63,425 nt of DNA from Alphaproteobacteria bacterium (lineage in GTDB: Bacteria; Bacteroidota; Bacteroidia; Chitinophagales; Chitinophagaceae). The number at the start of each line of letters is the position of its first letter. Positions within the stretch are counted from its first letter, which is position 1. Location of the stretch: positions 1 through 63,425 of the forward strand of contig JASGCT010000007.1 of the NCBI GenBank assembly GCA_030053915.1. Direction: 5' to 3'. The notes under the pieces are model-generated. The model was given only the letters and a program-made list of their open reading frames with translations, ran no database searches and was not told the origin of the DNA. The position numbers were made by a program, and so were the translations under genes. Positions 46,881 to 56,423 of the stretch are shown in pieces.

Positions 46881-47458
46881 AAATTTAAAAAGTTTAATAA
46901 AATAGTGTCACCTATAGATGCCGATTTTTCGGGATGAAATTGCGTGGCATAGAAATTATTTTTTTGCATGGCGGCACTAAAAGGTAAAATATAGTCTGTT
47001 TCTGCGATGGTATCTATCGATAATTCGCAGTAATAACTATGTACAAAATAAAAATTATCATGATTGGAAATACCGTTTAATAATGGATTCGTTTTTAAAG
47101 ACGTCATAGTATTCCAACCCATGTGGGGAACGATGTTCTGTGGCGGAAATTTATGAACCTTAGCATCAAATATCGATAAACATGGGGTATTCCCTTCGTC
47201 TGAAAATTGGCACATAAGTTGTTGACCTAAACAAATACCTAACACGGGTTGCTTTAAAGAACAGATAATTGTATCAAGATGATGACTTTTTAAATAATGC
47301 ATTGCCGAACTTGCCTCCCCGACGCCTGGGAAAATTACTTTTGAAGCTTTACGAATTTCGTGTTCATTATCGGTAACAATGCTTTTAAAATTTAAACGGG
47401 TTAGGGCGTTTTGGACAGATGTAATATTACCAGCATTATAATTTATGATTGCAATCAT
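46877..47458 (-). CDS. hisH: Imidazole glycerol phosphate synthase, glutaminase subunit
   Basis: Class I glutamine amidotransferase feeding ammonia to HisF. 193 aa. Catalytic Cys in [11 protein letters not shown], His and Glu in [17 protein letters not shown] oxyanion region, HMGWN contact motif. ATG overlaps the hisB stop by 4 bp. Confidence 0.97.
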   Translation of the reverse strand: MIAIINYNAGNITSVQNALTRLNFKSIVTDNEHEIRKASKVIFPGVGEASSAMHYLKSHHLDTIICSLKQPVLGICLGQQLMCQFSDEGNTPCLSIFDAKVHKFPPQNIVPHMGWNTMTSLKTNPLLNGISNHDNFYFVHSYYCELSIDTIAETDYILPFSAAMQKNNFYATQFHPEKSASIGDTILLNFLNL

Positions 47459-48546
47459 AGTGAACCTTTTGTACTTGGAATAGAAAATGTGTTCGTGTGG
47501 TTTATTGCCATTTTAATAGACTTTGCAAAAGCTTTAAAAATAGCTTCAATTTTATGGTGTTCATTAGTGCCTTCAGCTTTAATATTTAAATTACATTTAG
47601 CAGTGTCGCTAAACGATTTAAAAAAATGTTTAAACATTTCGGTAGGCATATCGCCTATTTTTTCACGGTGAAACTCAGCATCCCAAACCAACCATGGACG
47701 ACCGCCAAAATCAATAGCAACTTGGGCTAAACAATCATCCATTGGTAATAAAAAACCATAGCGTTCAATTCCTTTTTTAGTTCCTAAGGCTTCTAAAAAA
47801 GCCTGCCCAAGCGTTATGGCAAGGTCTTCGATGGTATGGTGTTCATCGATATGTAAATCGCCTTGAATATGTATGTTTAAATCGATATGTCCATGTTTGG
47901 CAATTTGTTCTAACATGTGGTCAAAAAAACCGAGCCCAGTAGCAATGTGTGCTTTGCCTGAACCATCTAAATTAAGGTCAACTTTTATGTGCGTTTCGTT
48001 AGTATTTCGTATTACAATGGCTTGGCGAGGTTGCGCTTTTAAAAAATTATAGATATCTTCCCAAGATGTGGTAGTGAGTGTGGCTTCATTGTGAGCCTCC
48101 TTACTAATAAAAATGGCTTGACAATTCAAATTTTGAGCTAATTGAAGATCAGTAACTCTATCGCCAATAACATAAGAATTTGCTATGTCATACGGTCCAT
48201 TTAAATAATGTTTTAGCATGGCGATGCCAGGTTTTCGGGTTGGTAAATTTTCGTGGGCAAACGATGTATCAATGAGTACTTCATTAAAAAAAATGCCTTC
48301 GTTTTTAAAAGCCTGTATTATTTTATGTTGTGGTGTCCAAAATGAGGCTTCAGGAAACGAATTAGTTCCCATACCGTCTTGATTCGTAACCATAACGAGC
48401 ATGTAATCTAACTCTTTAACAATACGCGCTAAATATTGAAAAACACCTGGGTAAAATTCTAATTTTTCTAAGCTATCTATTTGAAAATCAATAGGTGGTT
48501 CTATAACTAAAGTGCCATCTCGGTCTATAAATAATATTTTTTTCAT
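47455..48546 (-). CDS. hisB: Bifunctional histidinol-phosphatase/imidazoleglycerol-phosphate dehydratase
   Basis: 363 aa fusion. N-terminal HAD-type phosphatase (1-165) with nucleophile motif FIDRDGTLV and [12 protein letters not shown]-terminal IGP dehydratase (about 170-363) with the His-rich metal sites [14 protein letters not shown] and [16 protein letters not shown], and [18 protein letters not shown]. This fusion occurs in Bacteroidota and in enterobacteria. Overlaps hisC and hisH by 4 bp each. Confidence 0.97.
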   Translation of the reverse strand: MKKILFIDRDGTLVIEPPIDFQIDSLEKLEFYPGVFQYLARIVKELDYMLVMVTNQDGMGTNSFPEASFWTPQHKIIQAFKNEGIFFNEVLIDTSFAHENLPTRKPGIAMLKHYLNGPYDIANSYVIGDRVTDLQLAQNLNCQAIFISKEAHNEATLTTTSWEDIYNFLKAQPRQAIVIRNTNETHIKVDLNLDGSGKAHIATGLGFFDHMLEQIAKHGHIDLNIHIQGDLHIDEHHTIEDLAITLGQAFLEALGTKKGIERYGFLLPMDDCLAQVAIDFGGRPWLVWDAEFHREKIGDMPTEMFKHFFKSFSDTAKCNLNIKAEGTNEHHKIEAIFKAFAKSIKMAINHTNTFSIPSTKGSL

Positions 48547-49574
48547 TTAAATTTTTTTAAGGCATTTATGAAGATTTTATTTTCATGAGGCGTGCCAACG
48601 GTTATTCTGAGGCAGTTTTTGATTTCTGAATTTCTATTTCTAACAATAATTTTTAAAAGTATTAAATAGTTATAAATTCGGTTAGCATCAATAGTTTCAA
48701 CCAAAATAAAATTTGCATCGGAGGGATGTATTTTTGTGATACATTTGATCTGTGAAAGCTGGTTACACAACCATTGTTTTTGTTTTAAAATGGTATCGAT
48801 TTGTTTTTGAAATCGTTGCGTATTTTGAAGGGCTTTCAGAGCGGCAACTTGATTCAGTTTACTAATATTATAAGGCGGTTTTATATTATTCATAAAACTT
48901 ATAACATCTTCAGAAGCCATTGCAATACCAATTCTGGCTGCTGCCATACCCCAGGCTTTACTTAAGGTTTGTAAGACCACCATATTGGGAAATTCGTTTA
49001 AACGCTGGCTGTAAGAGGTCTTGTTAGAAAAATCAATATACGCTTCATCAATTACAACAATTCCTTTAAAGGATTTTAAAATGGTGTCGATATTGTTTAA
49101 ACTGTTGCCAGTAGGGTTATTGGGTGAACATAAAAAAATGAGTTTCACTTGAGAATCGTTGTTCAAGTGTCCGTAAGTCATTAATCGAGGAATATTTAAT
49201 TCAAATGTTTCGGTTAATGGAACGGTTATTATGTCGATATGATTAATATGGGCTGAGACTTTATACATGCCATAGGTTGGTGGGCAAATAATGATTTTAT
49301 CTTTGTTAGGACAACAAAATATTCTAATTAAAATATCAATAGCTTCATCGCTGCCATTGCCAATAAAAATATTGTTTCTGGGAATATTTTTCAGACTAGA
49401 TAGGGTTTCTTTGAGAGTGTTTTGACGCGGGTCGGGGTATCTGTTTAAATGTCCGTAAGGGTTTTCATTAGCATCATAAAAAAAACCTTCATCACTTTTA
49501 AAATCGTCTCGGGCGCTTTGATAGGGTTGAAGCGATTGAATATTGGGGCGAACTAAGGCATTCAATTGGAACAT
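48543..49574 (-). CDS. hisC: Histidinol-phosphate aminotransferase
   Basis: PLP-dependent transamination of imidazole acetol phosphate. 343 aa, class I/II aminotransferase fold. [43 protein letters not shown] and [14 protein letters not shown] with the Schiff-base lysine in LSKAWG. Begins 2 bp after the hisD stop and overlaps hisB by 4 bp. Confidence 0.97.
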   Translation of the reverse strand: MFQLNALVRPNIQSLQPYQSARDDFKSDEGFFYDANENPYGHLNRYPDPRQNTLKETLSSLKNIPRNNIFIGNGSDEAIDILIRIFCCPNKDKIIICPPTYGMYKVSAHINHIDIITVPLTETFELNIPRLMTYGHLNNDSQVKLIFLCSPNNPTGNSLNNIDTILKSFKGIVVIDEAYIDFSNKTSYSQRLNEFPNMVVLQTLSKAWGMAAARIGIAMASEDVISFMNNIKPPYNISKLNQVAALKALQNTQRFQKQIDTILKQKQWLCNQLSQIKCITKIHPSDANFILVETIDANRIYNYLILLKIIVRNRNSEIKNCLRITVGTPHENKIFINALKKFK

Positions 49575-49576
49575 GG

Positions 49577-50854
49577 TTATTTTTTTAGTCTGATTGATAC
49601 CGCATTTTTATGTGCCATTAATTGTTCAGCTTCTGCCATCATTTCAATGCTTTTACTTATATTTTTAAGTCCAGCACGGGTGAGGTTTTGAAAGGTAATT
49701 TTTTTCACAAAACTATCTAAAGATACCCCACTATAGTTTCGAGCGAAGCCATTAGTAGGTAAGGTGTGATTGGGTCCACTGGCATAGTCGCCAGCACTTT
49801 CGCAACTATAATTACCTAAGAAAACCGAGCCTGCATTGGTAATATTGTTTGCGTGTTGGCGATGGTTTTTAAGGGCTAAAATTAAATGTTCTGGAGCGTA
49901 AAGATTGCTAAACTCAATACAGTCTTCAATGGAACTTAAATATAAGGCGCGGCTATTTTTTAAGGCGTTCTCGGCAATAGCATAGCGCGGCAAATTTTTA
50001 AGTTGTTGGGAAATAGATTTCATGGTTTGGCTGATAATATTTTTATGATTTGAAACTAATATAACTTGGCTATCGGGTCCATGTTCGGCTTGAGATAAGA
50101 GGTCGGCGGCGATAAAATCAGGATTGGCAGTATCGTCGGCTATTATCAATAATTCGCTGGGACCAGCTGGCATATCTATGGCAACTCCATAATTGAGGGC
50201 AAGTTGTTTAGCGGCAGTAACATATTGGTTACCCGGACCAAAAATTTTATCAACCTTAGGAATCGATTCGGTTCCAAAAGTCATTGCCCCAATGGCTTGC
50301 ATACCTCCAATGGCAAAAACGTTTTTAATACCAACAACATGTGCGGTATATAATATTATAGGATTTATAGTACCACTTGAGTTGGGCGGCGTGCATAATA
50401 TAATTTGTTTACAATTGGCAATCTGGGCTGGAATACCTAACATCAAAATAGTTGAAAATAAAGGGGCGGTGCCACCCGGAATATAGAAACCTACATTATC
50501 AATAGCCCGTGATTCACGCCAGCATGTTACACCTGCTGTGGTTTCGATGATATTTTTTTTTTCGATTTGCGCAAGATGAAATTTTTCAATATTGCATTTA
50601 GCCTGTTGAATGGCATGTATTAAAGGGGTGTTTAACGATTTATAGGCATTCTTAAGTTGATTATTAGAAATTTTAAAATTTTCTATATTAAGATGGTCGT
50701 ATAATTTACTATATTTTTTCAGGGCTTTATCACCATGATGTTGAATATCTTTAAAAATTTTATTGACCTGCCCCAATAATTTGGTTTGGTTGATAATAGG
50801 ACGTTGGGTATATTGAATCCAATCTTTTTTGTGAGGTTTATTAACGAAATTCAT
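49577..50854 (-). CDS. hisD: Histidinol dehydrogenase
   Basis: Zinc enzyme oxidising histidinol to histidine with two NAD+. 425 aa. VGFYIPGGTAPLFSTILML, GPGNQYVTAAKQLA, IDMPAGPSELLIIAD, LLSQAEHGPDSQ, LYAPEHLIL and ESAGDYASGPNHTLPTNG carry the zinc and catalytic Glu/His residues. Lies 13 bp after hisG. Confidence 0.97.
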   Translation of the reverse strand: MNFVNKPHKKDWIQYTQRPIINQTKLLGQVNKIFKDIQHHGDKALKKYSKLYDHLNIENFKISNNQLKNAYKSLNTPLIHAIQQAKCNIEKFHLAQIEKKNIIETTAGVTCWRESRAIDNVGFYIPGGTAPLFSTILMLGIPAQIANCKQIILCTPPNSSGTINPIILYTAHVVGIKNVFAIGGMQAIGAMTFGTESIPKVDKIFGPGNQYVTAAKQLALNYGVAIDMPAGPSELLIIADDTANPDFIAADLLSQAEHGPDSQVILVSNHKNIISQTMKSISQQLKNLPRYAIAENALKNSRALYLSSIEDCIEFSNLYAPEHLILALKNHRQHANNITNAGSVFLGNYSCESAGDYASGPNHTLPTNGFARNYSGVSLDSFVKKITFQNLTRAGLKNISKSIEMMAEAEQLMAHKNAVSIRLKK

Positions 50855-50867
50855 AGAAAAATTTATT

Positions 50868-51725
50868 TTATAGAATCATTTTTTCTATTGGAATGACTAA
50901 TATACCCTGAGCTCCAAAGCTTTTAAGTTGTTCAATAACATCCCAAAATTCATCTTCTTTGATAACAGAATGAATTGAACTCCAGCCTGGGTTTGCTAAT
51001 GGTAAAATTGTGGGTGATTTCATGCCTGGCAATAGTTTACAGATGTTTTCGATGGCTGTATTTGGTGCATTTAACAAAATATATTTATTTTCAACAGCAT
51101 GTCTAACAGCTTGTATTCTAAATATGAGTTTATGTAAAATATTGTTTAATTCTACATTTAAATGCATATTGGAAACCAGCACGGCTTCGCTTTTGGCAAC
51201 GCGTTCAACTTCTTTTAAACCATTCATTTGTAAAGTACTACCCGTACTTACAATGTCAAAAATAGCATCAGCTAATCCAATACTGGTTGCAATTTCAACA
51301 CTACCGCCAATCTCTTCAATACTAACTTTAATGTGCTGGTCGTTAAAGAATTTTTGTAAAATATTGGGGTAGCTAGTAGCTATTTTTTTATGTTCAAAAT
51401 ATTTCAAACTACTATATTCTTCTTTTTTGGGAATTGCGAGCGACATTCTGCAATGGGCAAAACCTAATTTTTCTACTATTTTAATATTTTTATTTTTTTC
51501 AAGAACAACGTTTTCGCCTAAGATACCAATGTCGGCTACACCTTGTTCAACGTATTGTGGGATATCGTCGTCTCTCAAAAATAATATTTCAACAGGAAAA
51601 TTATGCGCTTCGGCTTTCAATTTACGGTCGTTGTTATCAATTTTGATACCACATTCTTCAAGTAATATCAAAGATTTTTCGCTTAAACGCCCTTTTTTTT
51701 GAATGGCGATTTTTAATGTATTCAT
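50868..51725 (-). CDS. hisG: ATP phosphoribosyltransferase, long form
   Basis: First committed step of histidine synthesis: ATP + PRPP to PR-ATP. 285 aa, the long, self-sufficient HisG with a C-terminal histidine-sensing ACT-like domain (about 215-285, with GAQGILVIPIEKMI), so HisZ is not needed. LKIAIQKKGRLSEKS, VADIGILGENVV and DIVSTGSTLQMNGL (PRPP loop) are present. First gene of the operon; its promoter lies about 100 bp upstream behind a palindrome. Confidence 0.97.
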   Translation of the reverse strand: MNTLKIAIQKKGRLSEKSLILLEECGIKIDNNDRKLKAEAHNFPVEILFLRDDDIPQYVEQGVADIGILGENVVLEKNKNIKIVEKLGFAHCRMSLAIPKKEEYSSLKYFEHKKIATSYPNILQKFFNDQHIKVSIEEIGGSVEIATSIGLADAIFDIVSTGSTLQMNGLKEVERVAKSEAVLVSNMHLNVELNNILHKLIFRIQAVRHAVENKYILLNAPNTAIENICKLLPGMKSPTILPLANPGWSSIHSVIKEDEFWDVIEQLKSFGAQGILVIPIEKMIL

Positions 51726-51798
51726 ATTTAATTTAATAATTGAACTTTAAATTAGCTGCTATTTCTTTTAAAAAAAACTTAAATTTAAAAAAATAATC

Positions 51799-51824
51799 GC
51801 ACTTAATATTAAAATTCTAAGTGC
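51799..51824 (-). promoter_or_regulatory. Inverted repeat at the his operon transcription start
   Basis: GCACTTA (51799-51805) and TAAGTGC (51818-51824), perfectly complementary, 12-base AT-only loop. On the minus strand it begins directly at the end of the -7 TAATTTTG and covers the expected start site, so it could be an operator or a 5'-end RNA hairpin. Confidence 0.45.
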
Positions 51825-51858
51825 AAAATTAATATATTTTTTTAAAATATATTACAAA
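51824..51858 (-). promoter_or_regulatory. Promoter of the his operon
   Basis: Minus strand: TTTG (51858-51855), 23-bp spacer, TAATTTTG (51831-51824). The ATG of hisG lies 98 bases downstream, a much longer leader than at other promoters here. Confidence 0.5.
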
Positions 51859-52087
51859 AACGAATTAAATTGCAATTATCTACAATCCTGGTTTCTTATT
51901 TTTATAATTGAAGAATAATTTTTTAAAATAAAATTCAACTTTAAATTTGAATTTTAAATGATTAAATAAGTACTTCATTTGAAAAATTATATTTGTATAT
52001 TACTTTTCAATTTATTTTAAGAATTGCCAATTATATTATATATTATCCATTTAAAATTAAAAATCTCTAAAAATTAAAAAATTAATT

Positions 52088-52095
52088 TATCTTTG
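52088..52095 (+). promoter_or_regulatory. -7 promoter element of the TonB-type receptor gene
   Basis: TATCTTTG followed by C matches TAnnTTTG and ends 12 bases before the ATG at 52108. It contains the in-frame TTG at 52093, which therefore cannot be the translation start. No clear -33 element. Confidence 0.5.
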
Positions 52096-52107
52096 CAAAA
52101 AAAACAC

Positions 52108-54840
52108 ATGATTAAGTTAAAAATTCTGCCTTTATTGTTTTTAATGATTCCATTCATACTATTTTCTCAACAACCTAACGACTCCTCGTCAAAAAAAACA
52201 CCTCAAAATAAAACAGTTAATAAAAATTCGCCCCGAAATGCTGGTGGTGGTTTCGGTGGTTTTGGCGGTGGTGGTGCACAAATGAATATAGGCAGTTTTT
52301 ATGGTAAAGTTGTTGATGCAAAAGGTAAAGGCATTGAATTTGTATCGGTTCAGTTACTATCAAATGTATTTGATACGGTTAAAAAAAGGAATATACAAAA
52401 AGTTATACAAGCCTTTTTAACCGAGAAAAATGGTGATTTCATATTTGAAAATTTAAATGTTTTAAGTCGATATAGAATAAAAATCAGCAGCGCCGGCTAC
52501 AAAACCTATGAAAATGCTATTTCTTTAGATTTTAAAGCACCTACAGGTGGGAATGTTGATTTTAATCAAATTTTAAACAACTCAAGTAAAGATTTAGGTA
52601 ACATAAAATTAGATACAAGTACTGAAACACTTAAAGAAGTTGTGGTTACAAGTACCAAACCTATTTTTGAGGTTGGGGTTGATCGAAAAATTTTTAATGT
52701 GGATAAGAACTTAACCAGTGTAGGACAAACTGCTACTGAAGTTTTAAAAACCATACCGTCAATACAAGTAGATGTAGATGGCAATGTTACCCTTAGAAAC
52801 GAAACGCCGACTATATTTGTAGATGGCAGACCTACAAATTTAACCATTGACCAGATTCCTGCAGACGCCATTGAAAGAGTTGAAATCATCTCGAACCCTT
52901 CTGCAAAATTTGATGCCGCAAGTGGTGCTGCTGGTATCGTAAATATCGTTTTAAAGAAAAATCAACGCAAAGGATATAATGGAAATATTCAATATACTTT
53001 AGATTCAAGATTAAAATCAAGCACTGGGGGATTATTTAATTTTAGAACCCAAAAATTTAACTTTTCTATAATCGGCAATATTTTTACCCGATCTCCTTTT
53101 GGTTATAACGAATTTGATAGATCAAATAATGACATTTCAACTCCAAATAATATTCACTCTTTAACAAATTACGTAAATAATAGTGCTTTTGGATTTGGTA
53201 GAACCGGTTTTGATTTTTATATCGATAACCGCAATACCATTTCTATATATGCAGTTTATGTTAAAGGACAGTTCAAAACAGACAATAATCAACGTATTGA
53301 TTCATCCTTAAATAATAATTCAACAGGTTATAACCTAACCACAAATTCAAGTTTGGGTCAATTTAGTAATTTAGGGACACAATTAAGTTATAAACATAGT
53401 TTTAAGAAAAAAGGTCAAGAACTTACGGCTGATTTTAACTATAATTCAAGTACTAATTTTAATAATTCAGACAATAGAAATACATTTTTAACTGAAAATA
53501 ATTTAACAAAATCACCTCCTTATAATCAAAAAACTGATGGTGAGGGCAACAATAGCTCGGTAGTTGGACAACTTGATTTTGAAACGCCATTTGGTTCGGA
53601 TTGGAAATTAGAAACTGGTTTAAGATACAATAATCGTACTGTTAAAAACTATAATAATCAATTTATCGATCCAGGTGGCGAAGGCGACTACATTTTATTA
53701 TCGGGCATTTCATTAAATTATAAATATTTTGAAGAAGTATATGCCGCTTATGGTAATGTTACATATAAATATAAAAATTGGAATTTTCAAGTAGGTTTAA
53801 GGCTTCAAAACAGGAATTATTATGGTAATTTATTAGATAAACAAGGTAGCGACTCCGCTGGTTTTAATGTAAATTTACCTTTTCAATTATTTCCTAGTAG
53901 TTTTGTAACCTATAAAATTAATGCCACCCAAGATATTCAATTCAATTATTCTCGTAAATTATCACCACCCAATTTTTTTCAATTATTTCCATTCCCAAAT
54001 TATTCCGACCCTCAAAATGTAACCATTGGGAATCCTGGTTTAAACCCACAGTTTAATAATATTTTAGAATTGGTTTATAATAATGCTTATAAAAGAGGCG
54101 CCAATTTTTTTGCGTCCATTTATTTTAGAAATTCAGAAGATATTATTACAAATTATGTTTATTTAGATAAATCAGCTTATACAGGCGATTCTGTTTTATT
54201 TTCTAGTTATATTAATGCTAATTATAGCCAAACAATCGGCTTAGAACTTAGTAATAAAATTAGTTTATTCACTTGGTGGGACTGGGCAATTAGTGCTAAT
54301 CTCTTTAATTCTAATATTGTCAGTAATGTTGCTAACGAATCGGTGAATAACAATTTAATTGGCTGGAATGCTAAAACCAATAATACCTTTAAATTACCCA
54401 AAAATTTTACGATACAACTCTCAGCTGATTATACCTCTAAAACAATTTTACCGCCAAGTTCATCACAAGGTACTGGTGGTGGTGGTTTTGGTGGGCGAGG
54501 CGGCGGTGGTGGTGGTGGCTTTGGAGGTGGCATACAATCTTTTGCAAATGGCTACATTTTGCCAAGATTTGTGGTTGACGCTGCGATTAAAAAAGACTTC
54601 AATTTTAAAAACAAAAATTCACTGAGCATCACTTTATCGGTAAGCGATTTATTAAAAACACAAATTTACAGTTCATTTGTATCAAGTAGCTTATTTTCTC
54701 AAACCACCAATAGAACTGTATTACAACAATATTTTAGGCTTACTATTCGCTACCAATTTGGAAAATTTGATTTAAGTACTATTAAAAGAAAAAGTAACAA
54801 AGGCGAACAAGGTGGTGACTCAGAAATTATTCAACAATAA
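52108..54840 (+). CDS. TonB-dependent receptor-type outer-membrane beta-barrel protein with glycine-rich tracts
   Basis: 910 aa. Signal peptide (MIKLKILPLLFLMIPFILFS), a short Ser/Lys/Asn stretch, a Gly-rich tract (GGGFGGFGGGG, about 45-56), a carboxypeptidase-regulatory-like domain (60-165), plug (about 175-290, with TEVLKTIPSIQVDVDGN, PTIFVDGRPTNLTIDQIP, IERVEIISNPSAKFDA), then a large barrel to the end with LSPPNFFQLFP. It belongs to the outer-membrane receptor group found across Bacteroidota and is probably an importer. A second Gly-rich run (about 788-808) lies in a predicted surface loop. Substrate unknown; no SusD partner follows. ATG 52108 chosen, see the -7 element. Confidence 0.9.
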   Translation: MIKLKILPLLFLMIPFILFSQQPNDSSSKKTPQNKTVNKNSPRNAGGGFGGFGGGGAQMNIGSFYGKVVDAKGKGIEFVSVQLLSNVFDTVKKRNIQKVIQAFLTEKNGDFIFENLNVLSRYRIKISSAGYKTYENAISLDFKAPTGGNVDFNQILNNSSKDLGNIKLDTSTETLKEVVVTSTKPIFEVGVDRKIFNVDKNLTSVGQTATEVLKTIPSIQVDVDGNVTLRNETPTIFVDGRPTNLTIDQIPADAIERVEIISNPSAKFDAASGAAGIVNIVLKKNQRKGYNGNIQYTLDSRLKSSTGGLFNFRTQKFNFSIIGNIFTRSPFGYNEFDRSNNDISTPNNIHSLTNYVNNSAFGFGRTGFDFYIDNRNTISIYAVYVKGQFKTDNNQRIDSSLNNNSTGYNLTTNSSLGQFSNLGTQLSYKHSFKKKGQELTADFNYNSSTNFNNSDNRNTFLTENNLTKSPPYNQKTDGEGNNSSVVGQLDFETPFGSDWKLETGLRYNNRTVKNYNNQFIDPGGEGDYILLSGISLNYKYFEEVYAAYGNVTYKYKNWNFQVGLRLQNRNYYGNLLDKQGSDSAGFNVNLPFQLFPSSFVTYKINATQDIQFNYSRKLSPPNFFQLFPFPNYSDPQNVTIGNPGLNPQFNNILELVYNNAYKRGANFFASIYFRNSEDIITNYVYLDKSAYTGDSVLFSSYINANYSQTIGLELSNKISLFTWWDWAISANLFNSNIVSNVANESVNNNLIGWNAKTNNTFKLPKNFTIQLSADYTSKTILPPSSSQGTGGGGFGGRGGGGGGGFGGGIQSFANGYILPRFVVDAAIKKDFNFKNKNSLSITLSVSDLLKTQIYSSFVSSSLFSQTTNRTVLQQYFRLTIRYQFGKFDLSTIKRKSNKGEQGGDSEIIQQ

Positions 54841-54851
54841 AAAATAATATT

Positions 54852-55265
54852 ATGAATTTTGAAATTACTTACAAAGGTCAATTACGTTGCGAAGCACAAC
54901 ATATCTATAGTGGCACTTTAATTGAAACCGATGCACCCATAGATAATAAAGGTAAGGGCGAACGATTTTCACCTACCGATTTAGTTGTAAACGCCTTAGC
55001 TACTTGTATTTTAACTACCATTGCCATTAAAGAGGAACAATTGGGGTACGATATGATTGGCACCAAAGTGTATGCTACTAAAATTATGGAAGATAACCCT
55101 AGAAGAATTGGAAAAATAACCTTGGATTTTTTATTTCCTGCCACTTTAGATAATTCTGAAAAAAATGTAGCAATTATTCAAAGAATCGCCCATGCTTGCC
55201 CGGTTCATCATAGCTTAAATCCTAATATTCAAGTTGCCGTTGATTTTAAATGGGCGGCTAAATAA
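54852..55265 (+). CDS. OsmC/Ohr-family peroxiredoxin-like protein
   Basis: 137 aa, cytosolic. OsmC fold with two conserved redox Cys: ATCILTTIAIKEEQLG and AHACPVHHSLN. Family members reduce organic hydroperoxides or are of unknown function; this one is nearest the general OsmC group (IDNKGKGERFSPTDLVVNAL). It lies 11 bp behind the receptor gene, probably co-transcribed. Confidence 0.92.
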   Translation: MNFEITYKGQLRCEAQHIYSGTLIETDAPIDNKGKGERFSPTDLVVNALATCILTTIAIKEEQLGYDMIGTKVYATKIMEDNPRRIGKITLDFLFPATLDNSEKNVAIIQRIAHACPVHHSLNPNIQVAVDFKWAAK

Positions 55266-55390
55266 TTAACATTAATTTATCATCAGCGTACTTAAAATAA
55301 GTTTTTTAAGTTGGCATGTTTTTGTTCAAAATATTTCAAAAATTCTCATCACAATAGTTGATTTTAATCTCAAATAAAAGAATTTAAAAT

Positions 55391-55421
55391 TTTATTATTT
55401 ATAAAAAAATGATTACCTTTG
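55391..55421 (+). promoter_or_regulatory. Promoter of kdsD and downstream genes
   Basis: TTTA (55391-55394, one mismatch to TTTG), 19-bp spacer, TACCTTTG (55414-55421). Sixteen bases later comes the proposed CTG start of kdsD. The remaining 172-bp gap shows no gene. Confidence 0.5.
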
Positions 55422-55437
55422 CGTCAAAATTATCATT

Positions 55438-56412
55438 CTGAAACAATTAAATAAAAAACGTGTTTTAAAACTTGTAAATAGTATTATTGATTCTGAATTT
55501 CAATGTTTTAAAGATTTTAAGGATCAACCTAAGGATTCATTTTATGAGGCATTAAAAATATTAACAGCCTCAAAAGGAAAGATTATAATATCTGGTATGG
55601 GCAAATCTGCGATTATTGCGCAAAAAATGGTATCCACTCTCAATTCTTTTGGTATTTTTTCAGTTTTTTTACATCCTGTAGAAAGTTTGCACGGTGATAA
55701 AGGGATTATTAAACCTAATGATTGTCTTATTTTTTTAAGTAAAAGTGGTAATAGTCCAGAAATAAAAGTATTTTTTGAAACCTTTCACGATTTAAAAAAC
55801 AACCTGATTGCAATCGTTGGCGATACCTCAAGTTACCTAGCTCAAAAAGCAAATGTTGTTATCAATTGTTATGTTTCAAAAGAAGCTTGTATTTATAATA
55901 TTGCTCCAACGTCAAGTACTACTCTGCAACTTATAATTTGCGATGCTTTGGCTATCAGTTTAATCGACCTTAAAGAAATATCTAAACAAGATTTTATTAA
56001 AAATCATCCTGGTGGTCATATTGGAAAATCGTTAACCATTACAGTTGAAAAATTATTATTAAAAAATGCTAAACCTCATGTAAAAACCACCGATAGTGTG
56101 CATCACGTTATATTAAATATTTCTAAAAACAGATTAGGTGCCACAGTGGTTATGAACTCCAAACAAAAAATTGTAGGTATTATAACAGATGGCGATTTAA
56201 GAAGAATGTTAGAATCCCAAACTCATATTAATGATTTAAAAGCGTTAGATATTTGCACCAAACAATTTTCTTCTGTTCAGTATGACGCCTATTTAAATGA
56301 TGTTATTTTAATAATGAAACAAAAACAAATTAATCAAATGATTGTTTTAAAAAAACAAGCCTATCTTGGCATTCTTCATATTCAAGATTTTTTAAACGAC
56401 ACGGATATTTAA
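55438..56412 (+). CDS. kdsD: Arabinose-5-phosphate isomerase, apparent CTG start
   Basis: Makes arabinose 5-phosphate for Kdo in LPS; KpsF/GutQ/KdsD family. From the first ATG (55597) only 271 aa result, which cuts into the SIS domain (KIIISGMGKSAI). The frame continues upstream with family-like sequence (KKRVLKLVNSIIDSEFQCF, then FYEALKILTASKGK) to CTG at 55438, giving 324 aa, the normal length. No ATG, GTG or TTG is in frame before that, and the -7 element sits 16 bases upstream. SIS domain about 30-180 with SKSGNSPEIKVF, ESLHGDKGI and NHPGGHIGKSL; two CBS domains about 195-320 (VGIITDGDLRRML). ATT 55435 is an alternative start. Next gene 11 bp downstream is a mannose-1-phosphate guanylyltransferase. 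Confidence 0.88.
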   Translation: MKQLNKKRVLKLVNSIIDSEFQCFKDFKDQPKDSFYEALKILTASKGKIIISGMGKSAIIAQKMVSTLNSFGIFSVFLHPVESLHGDKGIIKPNDCLIFLSKSGNSPEIKVFFETFHDLKNNLIAIVGDTSSYLAQKANVVINCYVSKEACIYNIAPTSSTTLQLIICDALAISLIDLKEISKQDFIKNHPGGHIGKSLTITVEKLLLKNAKPHVKTTDSVHHVILNISKNRLGATVVMNSKQKIVGIITDGDLRRMLESQTHINDLKALDICTKQFSSVQYDAYLNDVILIMKQKQINQMIVLKKQAYLGILHIQDFLNDTDI

Positions 56413-56423
56413 AATTTAGAGTT

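Larger units (their letters stand above)
51726..52107. other. 382-bp divergent intergenic region between hisG and the TonB-type receptor
   Basis: Very AT-rich. It holds the his promoter (51824-51858, minus), a perfect 7-bp inverted repeat at its start site, and the -7 element of the receptor gene (52088-52095, plus). The his 5' region (51726-51816) contains no short reading frame rich in His codons, so a classical attenuation leader peptide is not visible. The stretch 51860-52080 shows nothing further. Confidence 0.6.

Noticed and set aside
51726..51816. his attenuator leader peptide
   Set aside because: No short frame with clustered His codons and no terminator/antiterminator pair could be found in the leader.
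52093..52107. TTG 52093 as receptor start
   Set aside because: It lies within the -7 promoter element TATCTTTG and would spoil the signal peptide; ATG 52108 is used.
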